DNA of 64,000 nucleotides from Daedaleopsis sinensis (lineage: Eukaryota; Basidiomycota; Agaricomycetes; Polyporales; Polyporaceae): the NCBI GenBank assembly GCA_033807695.1, contig CM066308.1:3286001-3350000 (forward strand), read 5' to 3'. The translations under genes and the position numbers were made by a program. Under the pieces are notes generated by a model, which was not told where the DNA came from, searched no databases, and was given only the letters and a program-made list of their open reading frames with translations. Position 1 is the first letter of the stretch. The number at the start of each line of letters is the position of its first letter. This document shows, one piece after another, positions 34,917-46,783 of this stretch.

Positions 34917-37900
34917 CTATCGTAGGCCGAGTCGTGTTAAGGCTTCTTGAACACGCGCGTCGAACGACATGGTCGGATGGCTGAGTTTTGTGAGACTAAG
35001 GGCCGTCTCAAACACTTCGGCGCCGTAGCGCTGGCCGCCGGGAAGTGAAGAACACAGATATTGTGCGGTGTCCTCATCTGTGGGAGCGTCGGGATCACGT
35101 CGTGGATGGAAGGCAGAGGGGTAGGTGACAACGAATGAAGGGGTTAGCGCCTTGGTATGAGTGGGGGATGGACGTACCACTTGGCTCGAGCGCAGAGAGA
35201 CGAGATAAATGGATATTCTCGCAGTTCTTGTCTCTACATTCTCCCCCACCGGGGAGTTCATATTGACAGACTCGTCGAGTGTTATCTGAAAAATACTTCA
35301 TCACCGCAGCTTGCTTGAGCGGCTTCAGGTCTATATCGGCGGCAGGTGCTGTACTGGAGGACAACCCGTTTGGAACCGAGGACAGAGACGCCAGGACACC
35401 CAGAGAGCTAGACTCATGTAGTGAGTGTGCACGCAAGAAAGGATGCTGATCTAGTGGTGAGCGGTAAGTCTGGAACCCTGGTTTCTCTTCAGCTTGTTCA
35501 TGGTTGACGGTGTCGATTAGCATATGGTCAGCAATCTGTCCAAGTCAAAGTCAGCAAAGGATTAACACGCGATCGTCTCCTGCGAAAGGATCCTAGTGTA
35601 GTTGACAGAATTCAATACGCACCTGAGCCGACGTCTCTGGATGTGAGCTCACGACGTCGACTTCCATCTCTTCTGGTTCCTCGGAGTGTGCTTCTGGAGA
35701 GTCGACCTGTAGGAGTCACAAGTAAAGGGGAAGAAGAGAGGAGAGGTGGCAAATCGAACACCATGGGTGGCAACAAACATTCCACACGATGGATGTCAAA
35801 AGAACCAAAAGATAGAACCGTTGAGCATATATCGGGTGCACCGCTATGCGCGGTATGAGAAAAAAGGATCCTTGCCACTTGTTCATGTTGCGCTTCATCC
35901 GTCAACACTGTGATAGGCGTCACCGCGTTACCAATGTAAGCGGAGAAGCGGAGAACGTTACGTCACCGTAAGTGTTCAATCCAAACGGCGGCGCAGTTTC
36001 GACAGCGGATTGTTCAGCAGATCGGATGATACGAGGTGAGGAAGGAAACATCAAAAGGGAGAACAAGGAATTGAAGTACTTGCCTTTATCCCCGGTCGTT
36101 GAATGCTCCAAGGAGTACTCTACAGAGCAGGATGTCAGGCGTGGCGAAACACAAGAGACACAAGGAGGAGGACCAATCGGTGTCATAGCATGACTGGCTG
36201 TCTCAGAGTTTGGCAACGAGATGACTGCGCCGTCTGTCAATTTGCTCACAAGTATGAGCGAACCATCAGGCAAAATGAAGACGACAAACTCACCGTGCCG
36301 AGGTTGTTCCTCTACCCTGTCGTTCAACCGCGGGATGTTCGATGGATCAGGCGTGGCGGAAGAGCTACTGCGTGAGGACGATTGTGATTGAACGACAGCC
36401 GGATCATCCTCTTCCTGCTTGAGAGCGGAATTGCCATTGACCTGCACATCCGACGAGAATGGCGCATTGCGAGACTTCTGCAGCAGGGTTAATGGACTGT
36501 AGAGGAGATGAACATCATCACTAACCGATACCTGTTTCCGCAACAGGACCTGCTCGGCTCGTGCGATTTTTTCTCTCATTTGGCGGATTTGCTCTTCCTT
36601 CTCCAACAGCGCAGCAGGGGTCACAGATGGCGGAATAGTAGGTGTATTGACTCGTGGTGTTGGCGCAACAGACACTTGAGGCGTGCCGACAGTGTTTCCC
36701 CGTGAATCTCTCATGAGAGTACCGTTGGCCATAGGGGGTGCATTCTCGGGCTCATCTTCGGTGTCGCTCAGCTCGATGACGCATCGCCTCTGTTGAAGAC
36801 CCGAAAAAGCGGTTGTCCTGCGCCGAGGCATGGCACGAGCCGGACCACGGGACGGACCGGGTTCCAGGTCGACGAAGTCTGCGGCAACAGGTCGTTTGGT
36901 ACCCCTCCTCGCATTGGCGGGCTGGCTATCGTCAGATGGCGATCTCCTTTGAAAAAGGCCGGGTATATTATCCACTTCATCGTCATATGGTAGCGCGCCG
37001 TTCCCATTACCAACAGCGGAAGGCGCGTTAAGGGGACGATCCTGAAGCTTGGAAACATTGAGTGAAGACGATGTCGCGACTGGAGGGTCAGCAGAGCGCG
37101 ACGGGCCAGGTCGTGGATTGGGAGTGTAGTCGGTAGTTGCGGAGAAGTTGCCGGTAAGGCCCGGGATCTCGTCAACGTCCATCGGGTCCACAGAGAACGA
37201 GCGAGAGGATGACCTGCTAGCAGGAGGCATGTTGGAGGTAGATGTCGATGTACCGACGTCGGAGGGAATGATGGGATCGATGCTCTTGAGGAAATCGTCG
37301 ACGGTATGTGAGGGTACAGGAGCGGCAGGAGCACTAGATACCTGGGAGTCCATACTAGATACTGACGTTTGCTGCTTCAACTTGCGAGTAGCCTGTGCAG
37401 CCTTGCGCGCCAAAAGTTCCTGTCTGCGCTGTTGTTCGATATCGTGAAGACTAGTGGCTTGCGTGGAAGACCCATTCGCACCACCGCCGGGGACAAAAGG
37501 CAAGGCGGAGGCCGACAGTGCAGGAGGAGAATCAGCGAATGGTATCGAAGGAACCGAGGGGTTGGTCGGAGCTGAGTGGCCGTTAGCTGCGGACGTAGAT
37601 GGAGCCGCAGGAGGGACTACAGGTGGCATTCCCTTGAAGTTCATGTTCTTAGGAAGCCTGAGATTGTGCTCAACGAAGATGTAATAGATGGTCTCCCGGC
37701 TAAGACCAATCTGGACGAGGTACTCTGGAGGTACGCCCCAGCCCAGCACGTCGAGTATGATATCCCTGGCAGTATTGTATTGCTCTTCCGTCACTGTCAT
37801 GATAAGTCAGCCATGCAACGATGACATAAGCCACCTACAACTCACTTTTGAGTCCAGGTCGGCAGTACACTTCAGGTGCGGAAGTCGGGTTTGAACTTCC

Positions 37901-38398
37901 ATGGGTGATTGAGCCCGCAGCAGCAAAAGATATCACGGGGGATATTGGCTCCACCTTCGGCACTGGAGGGGGAGGCATCTGCTCCGATTGGGTCTTGGGC
38001 GAGGGTAGTATGGTGTTGAGTTTTACTGGAGATGATGGAGGCGTTTCGGAGTCGCTGATTTCGCCTTCTTCCCTTGCCTGAGTATCGTCCACATCCATAG
38101 CGTCCGGCACGGGTAGCGTAGACGTTGTTGGGCGCATGGCGGGTGACGATGCGATGGAGGACACACCACCAGAAGGATCTTCGGAGCCATAATCTAGTTG
38201 AATCGGCGGTGGCGCAACGAGGTGCCACGGAGAAGGAGCTGGCTCCGATGAATCAACGGTAAGTCTGCGCCTTTTGGACTTGAGGGTGAGCAACGCCGCA
38301 GCGCGAAGGGAGGCAGCATAATCTTCGCCGGACGGATCAGAAGTTGAGGGTTTCGCAGCAGCCTCGGGAGGCTGATCGACAAGATGAGAGCCCGACAT
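34917..38398 (-). CDS. Red1/ZFC3H1-like zinc-finger protein (putative nuclear RNA-decay adaptor)
   Basis: Probably the scaffold of the MTREC/PAXT-type nuclear RNA elimination complex. The start at 38398 opens a disordered region with KSKRRRL (NLS-like) and EEGEISDSETPPSSP. An exon with a compact helical domain follows: VTEEQYNTARDIILDVLGWGVPPEYLVQIGLSRETIYYIFVEHNLRLPKN (about 37800-37650). A long Ser/Pro-rich linker contains a coiled-coil-like KEEQIRQMREKIARAEQ near 36610. The C-terminal part carries RRVCQYELPGGGECRDKNC-ENIHLSRL, a C-x9-C-x4-C-x3-H finger matching the putative zinc finger of Red1/ZFC3H1. The final exon has PTDEDTAQYLCSSLPGG and ends LTRLGLR at 34917. Exon joins between 35950 and 35100 are approximate. 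Orthology rests mainly on the finger and overall layout. Confidence 0.75.
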
Positions 38399-38911
38399 AA
38401 GTCAGCTAGGATGGTCGACACCGGGTGACCAGACAGAGATGTGGGAGATGGAGGGGACGGCGAGGAACGGTCGATGAAAACACGATAAGTACGAGTCGGA
38501 GAACGCCTCATACGCTCTGCAAGCGCTCGCGCACGGACCCCATCGGCGCCTGTTTAGGAGATCAGTAGCCTCCAGCTACACACGCCTCCTCCACGCCCGC
38601 CATCCTCATGTCAGCATGTGGGGTTGCCCCTACGCGCAGCCTCTCTGTCTTTTTTGTCTTCGTAAACAAAAGTACGCATGTGTTACAGGGCAAAGAACCT
38701 CGCAAGCATTATGAAGGACCACAATGGACTCCAGAGCAGGGCGATTCGGAATTCCGAGTCAGGTCGAAACCTCTGCGGGCCGCGGCAGATGCCATGGTAC
38801 CTCTTGGTACATCCCGGCAGTGAACATTGAATGCAGGAACAGCTAATTGAAATTCGAACTTAAAACCCATCCAAATCCTACTGCATACTAGCAAACAGAC
38901 GGTGTCGCGAT
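38399..38911. other. Intergenic: promoter of zinc-finger gene, 3' end of phosphatase gene
   Basis: About 510 bases with no supported ORF or repeat. Confidence 0.45.
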
Positions 38912-40270
38912 TCAAATTGACTGCACGTCCACCGCCTTGATAACGAGTGGGAGAACACCTAGGATCGCGCAATTGTTCTGAGTCCCCGGTACGACAAGGA
39001 TCTTGTCGTCACACTCACCTCCAGTAGGAAGTGCATATCGCGGCCGACCCATCGCCTTGAGGAAACCGTTGATAATGCCGCTATGCGCCGTGATGCATAT
39101 GTCTGAAAGCAACATCGTTTTCGGTCAACTTGGCCTTCCAGTCGCATCGAACAAACGAACGCCACACTCACAAAGTTCCTGGTCTAGCGTGAAGATGCGG
39201 TCCATGACTTTGGTAGCGCGCTCCGCGACGTGCTCCTTGGTCTCACGTTCCTCCGCTTTCCAAATGACGTCCTCTTCGTCGAAGCCGTCCTCGAAGTCGT
39301 ATATTGGTGGCGGATATCTCTTCGCGATGGCGCTCCGAAGCGAACGTTGGTCGCAAGTGTGTTCACCATACTCTTCGCGCAGATTCTGACGGTAGAGTCC
39401 GAGTCAGAACAGAATATGGCATGTACACGACAAGATCCCTGACTTTACCTCGAGGATGGTCACTCGCAGAGTCGTCGGGTCCAGAAACTCTCCTTTCGCG
39501 AACGTCTCCCCAAATGTACGCAGTGCTCTCCCTAGTGGACTCGCGTAGTGTCTTTGAGGCAATGGGATGTTATGTAGATGTTCGCTCTTCCACGCCTGGT
39601 GTGCTTCTACGGCCTGTTTGACACCCGCCTCTGTCAAGTCCGGGTCAGGACCCCAGGTGAGCTCTTCGTCCCCGTATAGTTTCGACCAATATCTACAGCA
39701 GTTACGTCAGACCCTTGATGCCTTACGAGTGAGTCAATATACCTGTCCCATTCCTATACCGTGAAGATGTATAAGCCAACACTGGAGTGGGACAGAGGAG
39801 GGTTGAACCGGTGTGTACCTGCGTGCCGTACTTCGCTTCGGCAACATTGTCTGCCATTTTACGGTAGATCATGACCTCGCGCAACGAGGGCAAACTTGGA
39901 AAGACATACGTATACCTTGTCCGTGGCGCGAGAAAAAGAACACCTTGTACCGAGTACCGGCCTCAGCGGCGGTGTTCAGCTCATTGATGCGCGTTCGGAA
40001 CTTTTCCCATCGATCCTCGGACTCATCCAGCAATCCAAACCGAGCTGGAAGCTGCAAACATAAACGCTATGAGCATACAGGTAGATGAGAATATCCCCGC
40101 GAACATACTTGACCAATCTTGTCGCCAACTGCGTCGGTAGCATCTTGGCGGAAGAAACCGGACACGATCTAGCCGTGACACCGACGATGATAACAAGTAT
40201 CAGTAAACCACATCATCCATTACACGGTGTTACTACGAACCGTATACTCTCTCTGGGGAGACGTAGACAT
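38912..40270 (-). CDS. Histidine phosphatase superfamily (phosphoglycerate-mutase-like) protein
   Basis: Uses a phospho-His intermediate; the substrate is not predictable. The start at 40270 (MSTSPQREYT) splices to IVSGFFRQDATDAVGDKIGQ, then LPARFGLLDESEDRWEKF. The active-site block is KVFFFSRHGQG (RHG motif). It continues with LTEAGVKQAVEAHQAW, PLPQRHYASPLGRALRTF (second-Arg region), EEYGEHTCDQR and the catalytic-Glu area. Near the C-terminus, ITAHSGIINGFLKAMGRP provides the second His. A final 60 nt intron can be removed after PTGG to give VLPLVIKAVDVQSI-stop. Without splicing the frame is also open, so that intron is inferred from family fit. At least six small introns. Some fungal relatives are annotated as phosphomutases of the PMU1 group. 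Confidence 0.88.
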
Positions 40271-40955
40271 TGGATTGGATGATCTAAGGGTCGGGTCCAA
40301 GTCTAGTGATAAAATGGGAAGAGAGAGAGACGTGAGGTCACTGCTTCGAAACAGCGGAGTTGCGACACGTGCGCTTCGCTGATACTTAGCTATGTCACTG
40401 GCGCGCAATGCCAGTGTGCTGGTATGTGTCATGGTCACTACTACTAGCTTCCGGTATTCATGACAGAAGAAGTAGGATATCTCTGAGTTTATGAACGGCA
40501 ATGTGTAACATGAGTAACATTGATGTGACCTCTCCGGGAGTGTGATCAAAGTGTGATAATAGTAGTAACATGATTCTAGTAGTAGTCTACTGATACACAA
40601 TCGGACCATGTGCATGATCCATTAGCAGAGGCAGATACACTAATATGCTAATGCTACAGAGATGGTCTTTGAGACTAGCGATACAGAACTCTAAGGTGAT
40701 GATTGCGGCTTCGCAATATCAGTCGGAGGCGGAGTCCCCAACTACGTGGTGAACGATAACAAACTTGATGGAAGAGCGCATGACCTGCACGCCGTCCACT
40801 CCGACGCATGCGTCGAGGTGGAGAAAAGGCGTGTGCGTCGACTTTTTTTGGATGCATGCGCGAAAACGAGACCGAAGTAGCGGCGCGGCGGCGCGACACG
40901 ACACGACAGACCGCATGCGATGGGCCATGGGGGCGGGTCGGTGATCGAGAGGCCT
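40271..40955. other. Intergenic, no gene seen
   Basis: About 690 bases between the phosphatase start and the expansin-like stop. It includes an AT-rich part (40400-40680). A run of ORFs at 40675-40999 on the minus strand shows no family features. Confidence 0.45.
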
Positions 40956-41530
40956 CTAGTTGACGAAGTGCCAAGTGACCTTGAGCACCCCGGTGTCAAG
41001 GTTGCCGAGCTTCTTGAACAGAGATGGGCTCATGTCTACGGGAAGAGATGGCGTTAAAGTTAGTTTTGGTACGATGCTAAAACTTCGAATGCATACCAAT
41101 ATCGTTGGCGCCGCAGCCGGGGCATTCGTCGCGGACAATCGCGGTGGCGGTCTTGCCGTTGGCGGTGTTCTTGATCTGCACCTTCTACTCAAACGACGAC
41201 CGGCTAAGCAACGGTCATGCATGGGAGAATGGATGGGAGGGGCTAACCTTGTTGCAGTACTTGCCGTTGCCATAGATTGAGCTGGACACAGCGATGATCT
41301 TGTCGCTGTCCTTGTTGGTCTTTCCACATGCACCGAGTCCGACGTTGAACCAGGTACCCTATACGTCATGAAGTGAGCGAACCACGGACAGTATAGACGA
41401 AGAAGCGACATACGCGACCAGTACGCGAACGCTTCCCGAGCGTAGCGACGGCCGACGGGGTACCCGCAGGGGAGGCGAGCACGGTGAGAATGAGGGAGAA
41501 AAGGAAGATAACGACGGCGAAGCGAGACAT
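40956..41530 (-). CDS. Small secreted expansin/barwin-like (double-psi beta-barrel, RlpA-like) protein
   Basis: Non-enzymatic or weakly enzymatic wall-loosening fold, often annotated in mushrooms as riboflavin-aldehyde-forming enzyme. The start at 41530 gives the signal peptide MSRFAVVIFLFSLILTVLAS. A short pro-segment ends at a dibasic LGKRSRTGR, a likely Kex2 site. The barrel follows after an intron: GTWFNVGLGACGKTN, KIIAVSSSIYGNGKYCN, intron, KNTANGKTATAIVRDECPGCGANDID, intron, MSPSLFKKLGNLDTGVLKVTWHFVN. The cysteines and the DECPGCG / DxS pattern are complete. TATAAAG on the minus strand (41688-41693) lies about 160 bp upstream. About 120 residues in total. Confidence 0.92.
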
Positions 41531-43095
41531 GGTGATTGAGAGACTGTGTCGATGAAGTGAGTGGTGTGCAGGCGGGTGTGCGGAGACGACCGGCGATGAC
41601 TGAGGAGAGACAGAAGTTCGCAAAGTGGGCGGTGAGGTTCGAGCTAAAACAGACTCGTGAGGTTCTCCTGCTCAGCGCACTCGCCTCTTTATACCGCACG
41701 GATAGCCGCCTCAATGTTCCAGTGGCCTCGCCCAGTGGAGCCTCAGAAACTTTGTGGGGTGGCTGTCCTACCTCGCCACGACCAATACTCATCGACGGTA
41801 AAACCCGTTCCTGAGGCTAGACCCGAGGCTGCTCGAGGGGCAATAGGGCAATACCCCCAAAATCGAATTTGAGTTGACCGGCCCGCCACGTGCACGGAGA
41901 CAGGAACGTTGACGAACCAGTGTATACACGAACCTCCTTGCTTTTTCAAGTGATCCAATGCTTTGATTTGCTCAGGAGCTTCTCGGATAGATAAAGCTCA
42001 ACTTGACGCTACCCTTGAGATGCGAGTAGGGAATTATTGTGGCCACTTTAGAGAAGATCATGTCTGTACTACATACCATGCTTTCAAAATTTTCTGGGGG
42101 TCGTTTGCGTATCCAATGATGTATGGGCCAAGGGCTTCAGGAGGGAGAGATTAACGTTTGAACCCCGGCGATCAGGCCCAGGACTAACCTTGAAGAAGCT
42201 TGAATTTTGCCTGTGCAGTGTCAGACAAAGTGACTGAAACCCTCGTATTTTTATAGGGTACTGACCGTTGGTCGGCAGAAAATGACAAGGTTTGGGGTCC
42301 GCAGCAGGGATAAAGCCTGGCCCGAGGGAGGTTTCAACCCCTTTACGGGCACTGGTCATGCCCGAGTTTGATGCCCAACAGGGGAGGTCGACGTTACTCC
42401 GAACGTGCTCGCACGCCGGGTGAGCCGGGAGTCGGAATACATAGTATAATTGAGCCACTTTGTCACTTTGAACGACAAGTCGCAAAGAACGGTCTGCAAT
42501 GCCATGTAGTATCCGCGATACTATACCGTACCATACCCGCAATCTAAGTTGGTCTCTAGAGCATGTATGTCAGACTGCAGTACTGATACGAGTGAAATGG
42601 CCACGGTAACCACCTCGAACTATTGGTCAACAGCATCGGTCTCTTGTTAGTATGCTCAGTAAAGTGCACAGCGGCCAGCTAGCAGCTGGTGGTTCTCAAC
42701 GTCGTCACCTTGTCGTCACCGTTTGAGATGCACGACGTTAGCGCCTATAGAAGCGCTGTACACTGCCACCGGGTATACGTTTACTGAACTCCGTCTTTCA
42801 CGGACCTATCCTGGACCTATGAATCCTCCCCACAAATGTGCTTTTAGTCTGGCATTTACACACACATGCGACATACGAGACCTTTGGATAAAAGCAGCTG
42901 CAGCGAAGAAATGTCGGTCGACATACGGTCTGATGAAAGCGAATTGTCTTATTCCAGCCAGTCTCTTCCAGACGCTTCCAGAAATCTCGATGGGACTGCA
43001 CTGTTTTATTGGAGTGGCACAGTGACCCGAACCAGCTGCAGCATCTAGCTAGTACAACTCCTTGGCTCTGACCTCCACCTTGCTACACACTCATC
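41531..43095. promoter_or_regulatory. Divergent intergenic region, expansin-like / CDC37
   Basis: About 1.6 kb. The expansin-like promoter (TATAAAG, 41688-41693) is at the left end. The 42084-42542 (-) and 42723-43025 (+) frames have no recognisable motif and are not supported as genes. Otherwise nothing visible. Confidence 0.45.
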
Positions 43096-44824
43096 ATGCC
43101 ACTGAACTACTCAAAGTGGGACAAACTCGAGGTTCGTGCCACGCTCGACGCGTCGTACTGGCAAAATCTAACACCGACGCTATAGCTCTCGGACGACTCT
43201 GACATCGAATCGCATCCGAACGTCGACAAAAAGTCCCTCATCCGGTATGTTTCTGCACATGTCGTTTTCGGCGCACGCCACCGACCGGATCGCGCAGATG
43301 GAAGCAGCGTGCCATCCACGAGCAGCGCGAGGAGCGCAAGCTGAAGATCGCTCAGCTCAAGGCCGACATCGCCTGCAACGAGGTCCTCAACCCGCGCCTC
43401 GCGCAGATCGCGAAAGATGTGGAAGACAAGGGCCCTGCGTACTTCTCCTCGCTCGTCGAGAAGTTCAAGACGAACCCATCCCCATCCCGCCCGCCGACGA
43501 ACGCCCCGGACCAGAAGACGTACGATGAGATGATGCTCTCGCTGCTGCTGCAGGTGTGGGAGGATGCGAAGAAGAAGGGCGTGGAGAAGGACGACCCGAA
43601 GCTCGCGGAGGCCCTCATCACGGGCCTGAAGGAGCACGAGAAGAGGATGCTCGAGCACCAGACCAAGCTGCGGAAGGACCTAGCACACGAAGAGGAGGAG
43701 GCGCACAAGAAGATTACGTCGGAGGATATCCACGAAGGCTTTGACTCTCATGTGCGTATCCCTCTATTATACCCCGCCCGCCCCGTGTTCTCGTGCTGAG
43801 CGTCGCACGGCGCGCAGTACGTGCCCCCGAAGCCCGCGCCAGCACCGATCAAGGGTGCCATCGACAAGCCCAAGAAGACCGTCACCGAGTTCGAGACGCT
43901 GAACGCGAAGGGCGTGGATGCGGCGCCGTTCGCCCAGCCGGCGGCGTCGTCGTCAAAGTCGGCGTCAGCAGCTGCGGACGCAGAGGCCGAATACGACGAG
44001 CTTCCCGAGCTCACGCCCGCGCTCGAGGGCTTTTCGCGCCTCCCCGTGCGCGGGTACGAGGAGTCATGGGAGTTCATCAAGGCCCACCGCGACGTCTATG
44101 TCCCCGGCGCGTCCGACGCGCTCCTCGTCGCCGCGTTCCGCGCGCAGAGCGCCGGGGACACGAAGTGGGCCCTCCAGTGCGTCCACCAGAGCCTGCTGCT
44201 GCAGTACTGCGAGAAGCTCGGCAAGGACGGCCCGTCGATGTTCTTCCGCAAGTACGTACATGCCCGCTCTGCCCCTCCCTGCGTCCCGGCCGCGCTCACG
44301 TGTCGTTCTCCCCCGGTGTGTGCAGGATGATCTCGAGCGACCCGCGGGCGACGTCCGTGTTCGAGAAGGACGTGAAGGACACGTACGCGCACCTCGTGGA
44401 GCGCGTCCGGATATCGAAGGCGGAGGAGTCCGCCGCGGGCGGGGAGCAGATCCAGCTCGTGCCCGAGAACCCGGGCGTCTCGATCTCGTTCGACCTGCCC
44501 GAAGGCCCGCCGCCCGAGAAGCTCGAGCTCGAGGGCCCCGGGTTTGAGGGCGTGTCCGTCGAGGACGTCCGGAAGGCGCTGCAGATGCGGTGGGACGTGT
44601 TCACCGGGTTCGACGAGCAGCTGCAGGCGGCGCTCAAGAGCGGGAGCCTGGAGGAGGTGAACAAGGTGCTTGGGGCGATGTCCGTTCCGGAGGCAGAGGA
44701 GGTCGTCAGGCTGCTCGACGTCGCTGGGATCCTCAACTTCTCGGGGAGCGGCGTCCGGGATGAGACGGGCAGGACGGACGACGCGGACGAGGAAGAGCGG
44801 GAAGGGGATACCGATGTCGAATGA
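43096..44824 (+). CDS. CDC37: Hsp90 co-chaperone Cdc37
   Basis: Delivers client protein kinases to Hsp90 in the cytosol. The start at 43096 gives MPLNYSKWDKLE, intron, LSDDSDIESHPNVDKKSLIR, the near-invariant N-terminus including the CK2-target Ser in DDSD. An intron then leads to the coiled coil WKQRAIHEQREERKLKIAQL. The central domain contains ALEGFSRLPVRGYEESWEFI, then SLLLQYCEKLGKDG, intron, ISSDPRATSVFEKDVKDTY. The C-terminal part ends in an acidic tail (DDADEEEREGDTDVE). Introns near 43132, 43245, 43752 and 44250. Length fits fungal Cdc37 (about 490 residues). Confidence 0.96.
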
Positions 44825-46783
44825 TCGGTCCGGGCGGTGTAGGGGCAATAAGTTCAAGAGGTATTCCTGCGCCGAGTGCGCCGTGTATGAAGTCTCGAGA
44901 CAGTGTATCGATATTGAATACTGACAATTCGTTCTGGGAATGACCTCAAATGCTCACTGAGTAGAAGACGCCCCGGTGAGCTCCTACAAACTGATCCCAG
45001 CGTGACTGATTACTGTATTTCGTAGTTAAATATTATCACCACTGAGTTCTTGCAGCGATGGTTCCAGAACGTCACGAGTACTGATACTTCAGCATCGATT
45101 GGTATTGGGTTTCGTGTACGTGAGTTCAAGGAATGCAAGTACGTACTGCCCTCACAGTTTGTCACCTCCATGCATCTATCTACAGGCACACCGACTGTCG
45201 AAGACAGCAGGCGTTACAAAAGCGAACTTGAGCTTTCGCCACGAGGTCAGCTTCCGATGGGATAAGTAAGTCATCATTTGCTCACGCTGTCGACATCGCT
45301 CACAATCAAGTAGTCCCAGGTACGCACAGCGTATGTATGAGCGCGCGCGGAGCATCTGTCAACCCCACACAACCTCTACCACACGAGTATGGTATCGTAC
45401 ATGTGAGTACGTGGACATGCTGGGATGCGCACATGCAGGCATGTAGCTGCAGTATTCGTCATGCATCCGCAGCACTGCAGATGATATGTTCCGGGATTCT
45501 TCCAATGGAATGCCGCCAGGTTCAGTGCAGGGGCGATGTGTCATCGTAAGGAGGTGCGTAGTATTCAGGCACCGTATCCCCTCAAGCTTTAACTTTTGCC
45601 CGAACCTTCTTGAAGTTCTTCTGCTCGGTACGAACACCAAGAGTGGCTGTTGCGGCCGACGTTTGTGGCAATTCGGTGGCACTCGCAGGGCGGCGCCCGC
45701 CCTGGCAGTTCGGAGGTGCTGTATCTGACCAGATACCAACAGAGTGTCCGAGACGTTGATAGCGTCTGACTTGGAGATGCTGAACTTCGAGTTGGCAGTG
45801 AGATTCGGAGAATATTCCAATTTTGCGACGCGCGACGGACTCAAGTAGATTCAAGTGGCTCTCCGTGCCGCCCGTCGCAGCTCCGCCGTCCCCGCACGTC
45901 GCATGTGCTACTCTCCGGGCGCGGCGAGGGTCGAAATGCTATAATGAACGAAGGCGTGTGCAAAGCTGGAGCGGGAGACGGGCCTTGGCCTAGTCTGTCG
46001 GGTTGATCATTGAGGGGACTGTACAGCTGACCAAAATGATACAGTCGCCGTCGATTTCCGAAGCTAATGCGCACGGGATTATCAACGTCGCGGTGACGTT
46101 TCGCTGAAGATTTGCATGTGTATAGGGATGCTGAGAGCAGGTCGCGCGACTGGCCAGGCTGGCCAGTCGAAGTCGGCTACTTACGTCGAGATGACCATAC
46201 TGATCTTCAATGGGGAAGCGCGAAGATAGGGAGCAGCAGACACCGGACAGGCGTGGGTGCCACTGGGCGTGGGCGAGCAGAGGAGTTTGGAGGCACGGGG
46301 ATTGGTGGGCTATGTACATATATATCAGCGCACTCCCAGCCTCGCACTGTTCCCGCTCTGCGCAACGCAGAAAGTCGACATGGGGACGGTGAGAAGACGC
46401 CTGGAGTGACCGCCCTGCACGCTGACCGTCTGAGCTGGGTTCCGCCGGCAACTGGAGGCGAGGGTGCCACTGTGCTCAGCCATCAATCATATCGATTGCG
46501 TACTAGTCTCGTCCAGTTCGGACTGATCACGTCTATAAACCCTGCAACGCGCCCTCCCAAGTCCCCGCATCCCCAGCGTCAGACGACGCCCGCCAGCTCC
46601 TGCCTCCACCTTCTCATCTCCCTCTGTCTTCCCCGGGTTCTAGGCAGCCCACAGAAGCTCTACGGCGCTGCTCTCTTGGATGCTCACCCTACCGTCGTAG
46701 CCCCCAACGACTCAAATGCGCCTGCCATCCCACACTAGCCCTCTTTTTCTGCACTCCTCGACCCCATCTTCGCCCTCTCCACC
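44825..46783. promoter_or_regulatory. Intergenic region upstream of the methyltransferase gene
   Basis: About 2 kb. TATAAA at 46534-46539 and a pyrimidine-rich stretch (46555-46640) precede the methyltransferase start. A frame at 45582-45854 (-) ending KKVRAKVKA is Lys/Arg-rich but shows no start context or family match. No other gene is supported. Confidence 0.45.

Noticed and set aside
42084..42542. 152-residue minus-strand ORF
   Set aside because: No start context, composition bias or motif that separates it from chance.
45582..45854. Lys/Arg-rich short ORF ending KKVRAKVKA
   Set aside because: Looked like a ribosomal protein tail, but no upstream exon or family motif could be found.
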